NCBI GenBank assembly: GCA_030035585.1
Contig: CM057481.1
Location: forward strand, 10,565,128-10,629,127
DNA: 64,000 nt
Direction of reading: 5' to 3'
DNA from: Dugong dugon
Lineage: Eukaryota > Chordata > Mammalia > Sirenia > Dugongidae
Shown piece after piece: positions 1 through 12,136 of the stretch; the stretch's first letter is position 1; the number at the start of each line of letters is the position of its first letter. The position numbers were made by a program, and so were the translations under genes. The notes below the pieces were generated by a model that worked only from the letters and a program-made list of their open reading frames with translations, did not search any database and was not told the DNA's origin.

Positions 1-486
1 CTAGAGAAAAATGAAAAGTCACATACAGAAGGGAAACAAGACTAAGCTCTTATTACTTGGCAGAAACCATGGAGGTAAGAAGGCAATGGGATGACATATA
101 TAAAACCTTGAAAGAAAAAAATTGCCAACCAAGAATAATATACCTGCAAAACTCTCAGATATGATGATGAAACTGGGACATTTCCAGATAAACAGAAATT
201 AAGGGACTATGTAAAAACCGAACAAAACTTACAAGAATTATTAAAGAGAGTCCTTCAGTGTGAGAACAAACAATATCATATGACAGCTTGAATTTAGGAC
301 ACAAGATCACACCAGGCAGCTATCAACCTAGGAAATGAACTCTCAAGGACTATCCATAACCAAAAGAAATACAACAGGGAATCAGAGAAGTTACTCTGCA
401 AATGACAAAAATGTCAGAACAGTAAGAGGGAATGAATGGTGTAGGGATAGAACTTTCTAATGGAGAGGAAGGCAAGGCAATACCAA

Positions 487-531
<45 letters not shown>

Positions 532-748
532 GTTCAAACCTAGGAAGATAAGGGTAAATTTCAAGATAACCACAAAGAAAGTTAACAAACCTACTCATCA
601 AAATAAAGAAGAAAAACATAAAATCTCAGTAAAAACAAAATCTACAAAAACAAAAGAAATGAAAAAACCCCACAAATAAAAGGAATTCAGCACAGGAGAG
701 TAAGAGGAACAAAGAAATTGTCAGCATTACAAAAAAAAATACTGTAAA
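1..748 (+). mobile_element. L1 LINE, segment upstream of ORF2
   Basis: A-rich sense-strand L1 sequence runs without a break into the ORF2 relic that starts at 749. Wording around 60-260 (a run about 'gccaaccaagaataatatac' and 'cagataaacagaaatt') resembles the stretch just upstream of ORF2 in older mammalian L1s. No usable ORF1 frame remains, and the true 5' end lies outside the window. A TAA microsatellite interrupts it at 487-531. Confidence 0.7.
487..531. repeat. (TAA)n microsatellite
   Basis: About fifteen TAA units, nearly uninterrupted, inside the L1 segment upstream of ORF2. Read on the minus strand the repeat gives a meaningless poly-leucine frame. Confidence 0.95.
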
Positions 749-3700
749 ATGACAGCAATAAACTCACACCTATCAATAATTACACTGAACATAAATGGCC
801 TAAATGCACCCATAAGGAGACACAGAGTGACAGAATGGATAAAGAAACAGAATCCACCAATATACTGTCTACAAGAGACACACCTTAAAAACAAAGTCAT
901 AAATTTATTAAAAAATCAAAGGATGGAAAGATATATATCAAGCAAACAGCCACCAAAAAAGAGCAGGAGTGGCAATACTAATCTCAGATAAAATAGGCTT
1001 TAAAACAAAATCCACCATAAAAGACAAAGAAGGACACTATATGGTGATTAAAAGGACAATCCACCACGAAGACATAACCATAATAGATATCTGTGCACTC
1101 AATGATGGCTCCAAAATACATAATACAAACTTTAACAGCACTAAAAAGAGAAACTGACAGTTCTACTATAATAGTAGGCGACTTCAACACACCACTCTCA
1201 GTAAAGGACAGAACATCTAGAAAGAAACTCAGCAAAGATACAGAAGGTCTATAGGACACAATCAACCAACTTGAACTCAGACATATATAGAACACTCCAC
1301 CAAACAGCTGCAAAGTACACATTCTCTTCCAATGCACATGGAATGTTCTCCAGAATAGACCATATCTTAGGCCACAAAACAACCCTCAACAGAATCCAAA
1401 ACACTGAGATAATACAAAGTATCTTTTCTGATCACAACACCATCAAAGTAGAAATTAACAACAGGAAGAGCAAGGAAAAAAAATCAATTACATGGAAACT
1501 AATACCCTACTTAAAAACCACTGGGTAACAGAAGAAATGAAAGATGGCATCAAAAAATTCCTAAACTCAAATGAGAATGAAAACACGTCATACCAAAACC
1601 TTTGAGACACAGCAAAGACTGTCCTCAGAGGTCAATTTATAGCAATAGATGCACACATCAAAAAAGAAGGGACAAAATAAAAACATTATCCCTACAACTC
1701 AAACAAACAGAAAGAGAACAGCAAAAAAAGCCAACAGCCACCACGAGAAAGGAAATAATAAAGTTCAGAGCAGAAATAAATGAAATAAAGAATAGAAAAA
1801 CAACAGAAAGAATCAACAAAACCAGAGGTTGGTTCTTTGAAAGGATCAAGAAAATCGACAAACCACTAGCCAAACTGACCAAAGAAAAACAGGAGAGGAT
1901 GCAAATAACCCAAATAAAAATGAAATGGGGGACATACAACAGATCCAACTGAAATAAAAAGGATTATAACAGAGTATTATGAAAAACTATACTCCAACAA
2001 TTTGAAAATCTCAAGGAAATGGACAAATTTCTAGAAACGCATTACCTACACAAACTATCACAAATTGATGTTGAAAATCTGAACAGACCCATTGCAAGAG
2101 AAGAGATTGACAAGGTAATAAATAAAACTCACAACAACAACAAAAAAAAGCCCTGGCCCAGATAGCTTCACTGGAGAATTCTACCAGACATTCAGAGAAG
2201 AGCTTACAGCAGTACTACTCAAACTGTTTCAGAACATAGAAAAGGAGGGGATGCTTCCAAATTCATTCTTTGAAGCCAGCATAACCCTGATACCAAAACC
2301 AGGCAAAGACACCACAAAAAAAAAAAAAAAAAGAAAATTGCGGACCAATATCTCTGAAAAATATAGATGCAAAAATTCTCAACAAAATTCTAGCCAGTAG
2401 AATTCAGCATCATATATATATATATATACACCCTGACCAAGTGGGATTCGTACCAAATATGCAAGGATGGATCAACATTAGAAAATCAATCAACATAATC
2501 CACCACATAAATAAAGTAAAAGAATCACAGGATCATCTCAATTGACGCAGAAAAGGCATTTGACAAAGTCCAACACCCATTCCTGATAAAAATTCTCAAC
2601 AAAATAGGTATAAAATGGAAATTTCTCAACATAATTAAGGGCATCTATACGAAACCAACAGCCCACATCATTCTTAATGGAGAGAGGCTGAAAGCATTCC
2701 CCTTAAGAACAGGAACAAGACAAGGATGTCCTTGATCACCACTCCTGTTTAACATCGTGCTGCAAGTCCTAGCTAGAGCAATAAGGCAAGGAAAAGAAAC
2801 AAAGGGCATCCAAATTGGTAATGAAGAAGTAAAACTGTCCCTATTTGCAGATGATATGATACTATATGTAGAAAACCCAAAAGACTCCGTGAGAAAACTA
2901 CTCGAATTAATAGAAAGATTCAGCAGAGTAGCAGGATACAAGATAAACAAACAAAAACCAGTTGGATTCCTATACATCAATAAAGAGAATGACAAAAAGG
3001 AAATCAGGAAAACAATACCATTTATAATAGCCCCTAAAAAAATAAAATACTTAGGAATAAATCTAACCAGGGATGTAAAAGACCTATACAAAGAAAACTA
3101 CAAAACACTACTGTAAGAAACCAAAAGAGATTTACCTAAATGGAAAAACATACCATGCTCATGGATAGGAAAACTCAACATTGTGAAAATGACAATTCTA
3201 CCCAAAGCAATCTACAAATACAGTGCAATCCCAATCCAAATACCAACAACATTCTTTAAAGAGATGGAAAAAGCAACCATTAACTTTATATGGAAAGGGA
3301 AGAGGCCCCAGAGAAGTAAAACACTATTGAAGAAGAAGAATAAAGTAGGAGGACTTGCACTACCTGACCTCAGAACATACATACTATACAGCTACAGTAG
3401 TCAAAAAAGCCTGGTACTCGTACAACGACAAACACATTGACCAGTGGAACAGAATGGAGAATCCTGATGTAAATCCATCCACCTTTGGTCACCTGATATT
3501 TGACTAGGGCCCAAAGTCCATCAAATGGGGGACCAGACAGTCTTTTTAACAAATGGTGCTGCCAAAACTGGATGTCCATTGGCAAAAAAACAGAAACAGG
3601 ATCCATACCTCACACCGTACACAAAAACTAATTCAAAATGGATCAAAGACCTAAATATAGACCCCAAAACTATGAAGATTATAGACGAAAAAATAGAATC

Positions 3701-4577
3701 AATGCTACAGACCCTAATTCATGGCATTAACAGGATACAAATCATAACTAACAACATACAAACTCGAGAAGATAAGCTAGATAAATGAGGTCTTCTAAAA
3801 ATTAAACACTTATGCTCATCAAAAGACTTCAGCAAAAGATTAAAAAAAAAACCCACAGACTGGGAAAAAATTTTTGGCTGTTACAAATCCAACAAAGGTC
3901 TAATCTCTAAAATCTGCAGGAAAATCCAATGCCTCTACAACAAAAAGATAATTCTGTTAAAAAATGGGCAAAGGAAATAAACAGACACTTCACCAAAGAA
4001 GACATTCAAGTGGCCAACAGACACATGAGGAAATGCTCGCGATCACTAGCCATTAGAGAAATGCAAATCAAAACCACAGTGAGATACCATCTTAACCTGG
4101 CGTTACTGGCACGAATCAAAAAAAAAAAAAAACAGGAAATAACAAATGATGAACAGGCTTTGGGGAGATTGGAACTCTTAAGCACTGCTGGTGGGAATGC
4201 AAAATGGTACAGCCATTTTGGAAAATGATATGGCTCGTTAGAAAGCTAGAAATAGAAATACCATATGATCCAGCAATCCAACTCCTAGGAATATATCCTA
4301 GAGAAATAAGAGCCATCACAGGAATAGACATATGCACACCCAAGTTTATGCAGCAGTGTTCACAATAGCAAAAAAGATGGAAACAACCTAGATGCCTATC
4401 AACAGATGAATGGATAAACGAACTATGGTACATACACACAATGGAATATTATGCAATGATAAAGAACAATGATGAATCTGCGAAGCATCTCACAACATAG
4501 ATGAATCTGGAGGGCATTATGTTAAGTAAAATAAATCAATCACAAAAGGACAAATATTGTATGAGACCACTACTATA
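749..4577 (+). mobile_element. L1 ORF2 relic (endonuclease and reverse transcriptase)
   Basis: This is a near full-length but decayed L1 ORF2. ORF2p normally nicks target DNA and reverse-transcribes L1 RNA at the nick. The ATG at 749 opens an endonuclease start containing LNINGLNAP and QETHL. A GDFNTP motif lies near 1180 and the endonuclease SDHN motif at 1427-1438. The reverse transcriptase FADD box is at 2844-2855. The C-terminal part runs to a stop near 4577. The reading is spread over at least eight open segments in shifting frames (749-991, 969-1157, 1271-1528, 1602-1952, 2757-3116, 3183-3440, 3525-3788, 3929-4228), so it cannot make a working protein. An A run at 2316-2332 and a TA run near 2413-2427 are later expansions. 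Family identity is certain; the subfamily name is not. Confidence 0.95.
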
Positions 4578-5515
4578 AAAACTCATGGAAAGATTTACAC
4601 ACAAAAAGAAACAATCTTTGATGGTTACGAGGGAGGGGAGGGATGGGGGTGGAAAAACACTAAATAGACAATAGATAAGCAGTCACTTTGGTGAAAGGTA
4701 AGACAATACACAATACTGGGGAAGCCAACACAGCTTGTTTAGGGTAAGGTCATGGAAGCTTCATGGACAAATCCAAACTCCCTCAGGGACCGAATTCCTG
4801 GGCTGAGGGATGTGGGGACCATGGTCTCAGGGAACATCTAGCTCAAATGACATAACATAGTTTATAAAGAAAACGTTTTACGCTCTACTCTGGTGATAGA
4901 GTCGGAGGTCTTAAAAGCCTGTGAGCGGCCATCTAAGATACTCCACTGATCTCACCCCTTCAGGAACAGGGAAAAATGAAGAAAACCAAAGACAAAAGGG
5001 AAATTTAGTCCAAGGGACTAATACACCGCAACTACCACAGCCTCCACCAGACTGAGTCCAGTACAACTAGATGGTGCCTGGCTACCACCACTGACTATTT
5101 TGACAGGGATCACAATAGAAGGTCCTGGACAGAGCTGGAGAAAAATGTAGAACAAAATTCTAACACAAAAAAACATCAGACTTACTGGCCTGACAGAGAC
5201 TGGAGAAACCCTGAGAGTATGGCCCCCGGGCATCCTTTTAGCTCAGTAATGAAGTCACTCCCAAGGTTCACCCTTCAGCCAAAGATTAGACAGCCCCATA
5301 TAAAACAAAATGAGACTAAATGGGCACAACAGTCCAGGGACAAGGACTAGCAGGCAGGAGGGGACAGGAAAGCTGGTAATAGGGAACCCAAGGCTGAGAG
5401 GGGACAGTGTTGACATGTCGTGGGGTTGTTAGCCTTTGTCATAAAACAATATGTGTACTGTTTAATGAGAAACTATTTGTTCTGTAAACCTTCATCTAAA
5501 GTACAGTAAAAAAAA
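4578..5515 (+). mobile_element. L1 3'UTR, type A end
   Basis: Follows the ORF2 relic directly. It contains the block shared by the local L1s (near 5040-5130) and ends with 'ttctgtaaaccttcatctaa' and a short A tail at 5508-5515. The same terminus occurs on the minus strand at 8341, 8571, 13121 and 55920, so it defines one L1 3'-end type in this genome. Confidence 0.85.
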
Positions 5516-5610
5516 GATTGATAAACTTGTCAGCTATTGCTGACTGTATAAAAATTAAATAAAGCAATATAAGTCCTTCCCCACAAAAACGACTTAACCT
5601 AAGGGTGGGG

Positions 5611-5733
5611 TTGCCAGATTCAGCAAATACAAATACAAGTTGCCCAGTTAAATTTGGATTGCAGATAAACAACAAATGCTTTTTTAGTATAGGTATGTCC
5701 CATGTAATGTTTCACATGTATTTTATCTGGCAA
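5611..5733. mobile_element. Short inverted-repeat DNA transposon (MER53-like)
   Basis: The ends are perfect 9-bp inverted repeats, TTGCCAGAT at 5611 and ATCTGGCAA at 5725-5733. The interior words (caaataca..., agttaaatttggatt, tttttagtataggtatgtcc) match a small non-autonomous mammalian element that I remember as MER53. The inverted termini are seen directly; the name is from memory. Confidence 0.6.
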
Positions 5734-6594
5734 TGCTATGAAAGAGGGTAATCTGGAGTTATGATGAATTACCAGTACATTTGTACATTCTGAACCTACT
5801 TTTTATCCTCTAGTTTTGATGCAAGCTGGCCATTGATGCTTGCACTGCCAAGTTTAAATCAACTTTACTATCTCTTTACCTGCTATGGCAGTAGAGCACA
5901 AGGAGCAGAGGAAATTATTCAGAACAGATGTACAACTCAGAACAGAGACAAACTCTGGGCTGGGGAAAGATGGTGTTTGCGGCACACTTTCACATGACTC
6001 TTATAATTCTGGCTATTCGTGGCAACAGATCTTTTTAAGTGGAAGTTGCTTTTTTAATCCAATATATGCTTAGACTTATCTCCAGAGGATCTTACCAAGA
6101 AGAACTACACAAACATTGTTTAGTGAATGGAATTGTTTTCTAGCTCCCTTCGTAATTTCAAAGATGAAAATTCAGGTAGGAAATCATCATTATCAAAATG
6201 GTATGCCTACAAGGAGATTTTACCTCTGTTTACTTGGTGGAAGGGAAGCATTCCGAACATCAACCCCAGACCCCACGTGGGCATCAGGTGAAACTTTGTC
6301 ATTTGCCCAAGATTTTAAAATATAAAAAATGTCCGTATCCAAAAGAGGTAAAAGCTGTTGTTGTTTTAATTCACTTAGGTACAGGAAGATCAAAAAGACA
6401 GAATGGAACAGTTGTGTTTTAAGATATTTAGGAAAGATTTATTTTGGAGAAAGTAAAAAGAGAAAACACACGCGCACACACATACACGCACATTCACTCT
6501 GTTAATTGCGAGGAGAAAAGAAGTGCTTGTACATTTGGGAAAAGAAAGGTACCTAGAAATGTGAGATTAATAAATTCCAAAATAGTTTTTTAGC
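5734..6594. other. Unassigned sequence
   Basis: No repeat family or gene recognised. It holds an imperfect CA/CG-type dinucleotide stretch at about 6464-6494. Short open frames (5885-6073, 6116-6422) look like chance. Confidence 0.5.
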
Positions 6595-6720
6595 ATCTGT
6601 AGACTTTGGAAGCAGAAGAGTTGAATTCTGTAGGCAGAGACCTGGGTGCAAATCCTAGCCGTCTCCCAGCTGTGTGACCTTGGAGAAGGCATTTGCTTTC
6701 TGTTTCTCAGCCTCACCATA
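6595..6720 (+). mobile_element. MIR SINE, 5' part
   Basis: Contains the MIR core signature 'gctgtgtgaccttggagaag' at about 6670-6690, preceded by the 'cctgggtgcaaatcc' box. The element is cut by the LTR at 6721 and resumes at 7284. Confidence 0.85.
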
Positions 6721-7283
6721 TCTCATGGATTGAATTCTGTCCCCCAGAAATGTATATTTACTTGGCTAGGCCATGATTCCCAGTATTGTGTGATTGTCCA
6801 CCGTTTTGCCACATAATGTGATTTTCTTGTGTGTTGTAAATCCTTTAGGATATCAATGAGATAGGATTGTTGTTAGGTGCTGTCGAGTCAGTTCCGACTC
6901 ATAGACAACCAATAGATGGGATTAGTGGCAGTTATGTGACTCAATCTGCAAGATTAATCTACAATTTAAGCCAATGTCTTTTGAGATATAAAAGAGAGAA
7001 GTGAGCAGAGAGATGTGGGGACCTCATACCACCAAGAAAGCAGCGCTGGGAGCAGACCGTGTCCTTTGGACCTGGGGTCCCTGTGCCTGAGAAGCTCCTA
7101 GTCCAGGGGAAGATTGATGACAAGGACCTTCCTCCAGAGCCAACAGAGAGAGAAAGCCTTCTCCTGGAGCTGACGCCCTGAATTTGGACTTCTAGCCTAC
7201 TAGACTGTGAGAGAATAAACTTCTGTTGTTAAAGCCACCCACTTGTGGTATTTCTGTTATAGCAGCACTAGATAAGTAAGGCA
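6721..7283 (+). mobile_element. Solo LTR, ERVL-MaLR type (MLT1/MST-like)
   Basis: Fossil LTR with the outline shared by six copies in this window: a start like 'atggattgaattctgtcccc', a TATA-like 'gatataaaag' in the middle, an AATAAA signal near the end and a terminus like 'agcagcactagataa'. It sits inside a MIR. Candidate 5-bp duplications are ccata (6716-6720) and ctgta (7284-7288). No internal or second LTR is present, so it is a solo LTR. It carries a SINE tail fragment at 6866-6910. It is old but later than the MIR. Confidence 0.75.
6866..6910 (-). mobile_element. AfroSINE 3'-tail fragment
   Basis: A 45-bp piece, 'gtcgagtcagttccgactca' with a GTT-rich start, matches the 3' end of the SINE in reverse. 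It interrupts the LTR between 'caatgagatagg' and 'aatagatggg', which look like a diverged target duplication. Confidence 0.75.
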
Positions 7284-7400
7284 CTGTAAATCGGTGATTA
7301 AAGTGCTACTCACCTTACAGTTTGCTGTGAGAATTAAGTGAAGCACTGTTTGTGAAGTGCTCAGTATGGGGCTTGGTACAGAAAATGTGATCAGTAATAC
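7284..7400 (+). mobile_element. MIR SINE, 3' part
   Basis: Continues the MIR from 6720: 'ctgtaaatcgg', then a stretch like 'gagaattaagtgaagcactg' and 'ggcttggtacag', in the correct order for the MIR 3' half. Confidence 0.75.
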
Positions 7401-7624
7401 TAGCTTTGGTCATTTTTCAAATTCAGAAGCTGGTGCAATTGACAGGAGACCCAGAGCTGTCCCTGAGCAGAAGCATCAGCCTTTCTCCCTGCGTTGGAGG
7501 TTGTCGTGGTGGTGGGGAGATGGTCCTTCTGGTTGAAAAGTTCCTTTTTCACTGGTGGCTTCAAGGCACTGTTAATAAGTATATGGGTTTGTTTTATTAT
7601 TCTTTCTTTTTTAAAATTTTTAAT
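7401..7624. other. Unassigned sequence
   Basis: No recognised repeat or exon. Confidence 0.4.
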
Positions 7625-8315
7625 TTTTAAGTATTGTTACTATCTCATGGACTTAAACATAGTTGAGATGCTTCAATCCACTATGGATATTCTTATTTAT
7701 GCTCAGAATATTCTTTTATCATGACTCCACTAGTCTTTGATAGCTTTCTTGCCATCTGGTATGACAAGGTGTTCCAGGCTTATTTTGTACATTTTCTGCC
7801 CAGCCTGGAATCAGCCATTCTCCAAGGAGCTCTAGTTCTTTTTAGTGGAAAATAGCAATTAATCACCATAAATGTAGGCAGTAGGAACAGAGCATTCATT
7901 GCTACTGGTTAGTCATTGTTTCTAGGGCTTTTCAGGGGATATAGCTGGGAAATAATGTATTTTTAAAAAATATATAAAATATATCATGAGTTAATTCTAA
8001 CTTCCACTGATACCCAGAACTATAGGGTTTTTAACTTAACCTCTTCAGCATTGCAACTTATAACTTTTTCCTGTACCAAAATGAATACATTCATATAATT
8101 TCTCATTTCCTTTATCTCATAGTATGCACGCATATCCTCAAGATAATAATATCAGCTGCCTCCAACAATATGATTATTAAAAACAATTTATGATATTTTG
8201 CAGTTTATTTTGTTCTTATGGAATATTTTATTAGAAGTATACTGTCAGTGTGTTTTAAAGTCATTTGAAATAATAATTCTTTGGTTTTGGTGCCAACTTA
8301 AAACATAATTAGTAC
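7625..8315. mobile_element. Ancient interspersed repeat, possibly an L1M 3' region
   Basis: Phrases such as 'gatagctttcttgccatctg', 'ggtgttccaggcttattttg' and 'ggaatcagccattctccaag' recur across mammalian genomes in an old repeat that I associate with L1M 3' regions. The match is clearest at 7680-8060 and fades to unassigned sequence after that. The class is uncertain. Confidence 0.4.
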
Positions 8316-8460
8316 TTTTTTAATTTAATTTAATTTTTTTATTGTACTTCAGGTGAAGGCTTACAGAAGAAATAGTTTCTCATGAAACAGTAGTACACAT
8401 GTTGTTTTATGACATTGGTTAACAACCCCACAACATATCAACCCTCTAACTTCTTGACCT
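8316..8460 (-). mobile_element. L1 3' end fragment, type A (first of three stacked)
   Basis: A T-rich tail (8316-8340) followed by the reverse of the type A L1 terminus (tacttcaggtgaaggcttac, tttctcatgaaacag). Only about 120 bp of 3'UTR remains before a second L1 end begins. Confidence 0.8.
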
Positions 8461-8570
8461 TTTTTTTTGGTGAAAATACACATAGCCAAAGATACACCAT
8501 TTCAAAAATTTCTACATGCACAGTTCAGTGACATTGACTACACTCTTCCAATTGTGCTGTTATTCTCACT
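8461..8570 (-). mobile_element. L1 3' end fragment, different terminus (second of three)
   Basis: A T run (8461-8468), then 'ggtgaaaatacacatagcc' and 'cagttcagtgacattgacta'. This is the reverse of another L1 3' terminus that resembles those at 16279 and 36108. It separates two copies of the type A end. Confidence 0.7.
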
Positions 8571-9244
8571 TAAGATGAAGGCTTACAGAACAAAATAGTT
8601 TCTCATTTAACAGTTACTACAAATGTTACCCTATGACAATGGTTAACAATCTCACAACGCATCAACAACATCCTTACTCAACCTTGGGTTCCCTATCACC
8701 AGCTTCCTTGTCCCCTTCTGCCTTCTGGCCCTTGTCACTGGACTCCTGTACCTCGTCAGTCTCATTTGGTTTTACGGGGCTGTCCACTCCCAGGCTGAAC
8801 AGTGAACCTCTGAGGTAACTTCACCACTGAGCTAAAAGGGTGTCTGGGGGCCATACTCTCGGGGTTTCTCCAGTCTCCTTTAGACCAGTAAATGTGGTCT
8901 TTTTTTTGTGAGTTAGAATTATGCTCTACATCCTTCTCCAGCTCTGTCCAGAGCCGTCTGTTGTGATCCTGGTCAGAGCAGTGAGTGGTGGTAGCTGGGT
9001 ACCATCTAGCTGTACTGGACTCAGTCCGGTGGAGGCCTTGGAGGTGTGGACCATTAGTCCTTCGGACTATTCTTTTCCTTGTATCCTGTTCTCGTCATTC
9101 TCCCTTGCTCCTGAAGGGATGAGACCAGTGGAGTACCTTAGATGGCCGTTCACAGGCTTTTAAGACCCCAGACACTACTCACCAAGGTAGAATGTAGAGC
9201 ATTGTCTTTATAAGCTGTGTCATGCCAATTGAGCTAGATGTTCC
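8571..9244 (-). mobile_element. L1 3'UTR, type A (third of three)
   Basis: Restarts the type A terminus ('gatgaaggcttacagaac') and continues for about 670 bp through the shared block near 8985-9040 to 'gttccccgg'. It repeats the first 120 bp already seen at 8341-8460, so it is a separate insertion. Confidence 0.85.
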
Positions 9245-9330
9245 CCGGTGTTTTATTATTCTTAAACTGTAAAAACTACATATACCCTTGTATGTATGAT
9301 ACGTTTTATAATTTTTGAAAGTGGCCCTTT
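9245..9330. other. Short unassigned spacer
   Basis: AT-rich sequence between two L1s of opposite orientation; not assigned. Confidence 0.4.
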
Positions 9331-11140
9331 TCTGGAGGTCCTAGCCAGAGCAATTAGGCTAGAAAAAGAAATAAAGGGCATCCAGACTGGTAGGGAAGAA
9401 GTCAAAGTATCTCTATTTGCAGATGATATGATTTTATACACAGAAAACTCCAAAGAATCCACAAGAAAACTACTGGAACTAATAAAGATTTCAGCAAAGT
9501 TTCAGGATACAAGATAAACATACAAAAATCAGTCCTATTCCTTTACATCAACAAAGAGAACTTCAAAGAGGAAATCATCAAAGCAGTACCATTGACTATA
9601 GCCCCCAAGAAGATAAAATACTTAGGAATAAATCTAACCAGAGATGTAAAAGATCTATACAATGAAAACTACAAGATGCTACTGCAAAAAACCAAAAGAG
9701 ATCTGCATAAGTGGAAAAAGATAACTTGCTCATGGATAGGTAGACTCAACATTGTAAAAAGGTCAATTCTACCCAAAGGAATCTACAGATACAATGCAGT
9801 CCCGATCCAAATCCCACTGATATTTTTTAATGAGATGGAGAAACAAATCACCAACTTCACATGGAACAGGAAGAGGCCCCGAATAAGTAAAGCATTACTC
9901 AAGAAGAAGGACAAAGTGGGAAGCCTCACACTACCTGATTTTAGAACCTATTATACTGCCACAGTAGTCAAAACAGCCTGGTACTGCTACAACAACAGAT
10001 ACATAGACCAATGGAACAGAATTGAGAATCCAGACGTAAATTCATCCACCTATGAGCAGCTGATATTTGACAAAGGCCCAAAGTCCGTCAACTGGGGTAA
10101 AGACAGTTTCTTTAACAAATGGTGCTGGCATAACTGGATACCCATCTGCAAAAACTGAAGCAAGACCCATACCTCACCCCATGCACAAAAACTAACTCAA
10201 AATGGATCAAAGACTTAAATATAAAATCAAAAACAATAAAGGTCACGGGAGAAAAAATAGGGACAATGCTAGGAGCCCTAATACATGGCATAAACACAAT
10301 ACGAACCATAAGTAACAATGCACAAGCACCAGAAGAGAGACTAGATAAATGGGAGCTCCTAAAAATCAAACACTTATGCTCATCAAAAGACCTCACCAAA
10401 AGAGTAAAAAGACAACCTACAGACTGGGAAAAAAATTTTGGCTAGGATAAATCCGATCAGCCTCTCATCTCTAAAATCTATAACATACTGCAAAACCTCA
10501 ACAACAAAAAGACAAATAACCCAGTTTAAAAAAGGCAAAGGACATGAACAGGCATTTCGCCAAAGAAGACATTCAGGTGGCCAACAGACACATGAAGAAA
10601 TGCTCACAATCATTAGCCATTAGAGAAATGCAAATCAAAACTCTAATGAGATACCATCTCAGCCCAACAAGGCTCACATTAATCCAAAAAACACAAAATA
10701 ATACATGCCGGAGAGGTTGTGGAGAGACTTGAACACTTATACACTGTTGGTGGGAATATAAAATGGTACAATCACTTTGGAAATCGATTTGGCACTTCCT
10801 TAAAAAGCTAGAAATAGAAGTACTATACGATCCAGCAATGCCAGTCCTTGGAATATATCCTAGAGAAATAAGAGCCGTCATGCGAATAGATATATGCACA
10901 CCCATGTTCATTGTAGCACTGTTCACAATAGGAAAAAGATGAAAACACCCTAGGTGCCCATCAGCGGAGGAATGGTTAAACAAATCATGGTATATCCACA
11001 CAATGGAATACTTCGCAACATTAAAGAACAACAATGAAGCCGTGAAACATCTTACAACATGGAGGAAGCTGGAAGTCATTATGCTGAGTGAATTTAGTCA
11101 GTCACAGGAGGACAAATATTGTATAAGACCACTATTATAA
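9331..11140 (+). mobile_element. L1 ORF2 relic, 5'-truncated
   Basis: Starts inside the reverse transcriptase domain just before the FADD box (9416-9427, in [10 protein letters not shown]). A 188-codon open stretch at 9592-10158 covers the region after the catalytic core ([20 protein letters not shown]). The frame then breaks several times before a stop at 11138-11140. The truncated start is typical of L1 insertion. It is better preserved than the L1 at 749. Confidence 0.93.
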
Positions 11141-12110
11141 GAACTCAAGAAAAGGTTTAAACCCAGAAGAAAACATTCTTTGTTAGTTACGAGGGTGGGG
11201 AAGGAGAGTGAGGGTTATTTACTAACTAGATAGTAGATAAGAATTATCTTAGGTGAAGGGAAGGACAGCACACACTACAGGGGAAGTCAGTACTACTGGA
11301 CTAAACAAAAGCTAAGAAGTTTCCTGAGTACAGTCAAACACTTTCAGGGACAGAATAGCAAACACTTTCAGGTGGGGATCTGAAGACCATGCTTTCAGGG
11401 GACATGTAGATTAATTGGCATAACAAAGCTTATTAAGAAAATGTTCTGCATCCTACATTGGTGAGTGACATCTGGGGTGTTAAAAGCTTGCAAACGGCCA
11501 TCTAAGATGCATCAATTGGTCCCAACCGCCTGGAATAAACGAGAATGAAGAACACCAAAGACACAAGGAAAGTATTAGTCCAAGAGACAGAAAAGGCAAC
11601 ATAAACCAGAGATTTCATCAGCCTGAGACCAGAAGATCTAGATGGTGCCCAGCTACCACTAATGACCGCCCTGACAGGGAACACAACAGAGAGTCCCAGA
11701 TGGAGCAGGGAAAGGGTGGGGTGCAGAACTCAAATTCTAATAAGAAGACCAGACTTAATGGTCTGACTAAGACTGGAGGAACCCTGGAAAACATGGCACC
11801 TGGATTCTCTATCAACCCAGAACTAAAACAATTTCCGAGGCCAACTCTTCAGACAGGGATTGGACTGAACTGTGGGACAAAAAGTGATACTAATGAGGAA
11901 TGTGCCTCTTAGGTCAAGTAGATACAAGAGAATAAACGGGCAGCTTCTGTCCAGACGTGAGATGGAAGGCAGAGAGGGTTAGGAGCTGGTTGAACGGACA
12001 TGGGGAATTGGGTGGAAAGGAGGAGTGTGCTGTCACAGTATGGGGAGAGCAGTTAGAGTCACATAACAATATATGTATAAATTTTTGTATGGGAAAAAAT
12101 TTTAAAAAAG
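11141..12110 (+). mobile_element. L1 3'UTR, type B end
   Basis: Continues the ORF2 relic. It has the shared block at about 11630-11700 and ends 'gagtcacataacaatatatg' plus an A-rich tail near 12110. The same end type, reversed, starts the insertion at 25579, so A and B are alternative L1 3' termini. Confidence 0.85.
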
Positions 12111-12136
12111 CCCTTTTTCTTCATGTACTATATATA

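Noticed and set aside
350-619. Poly-leucine minus-strand frame
   Set aside because: Produced by the (TAA)n microsatellite.
2645-3091. 148-codon minus-strand frame with hydrophobic runs
   Set aside because: It is antisense to the L1 reverse transcriptase region, so it is a shadow frame.
9245-9331. Twin-priming inversion of a single L1
   Set aside because: 3'UTR termini are present on both sides of the switch, so two or more separate L1s are involved.
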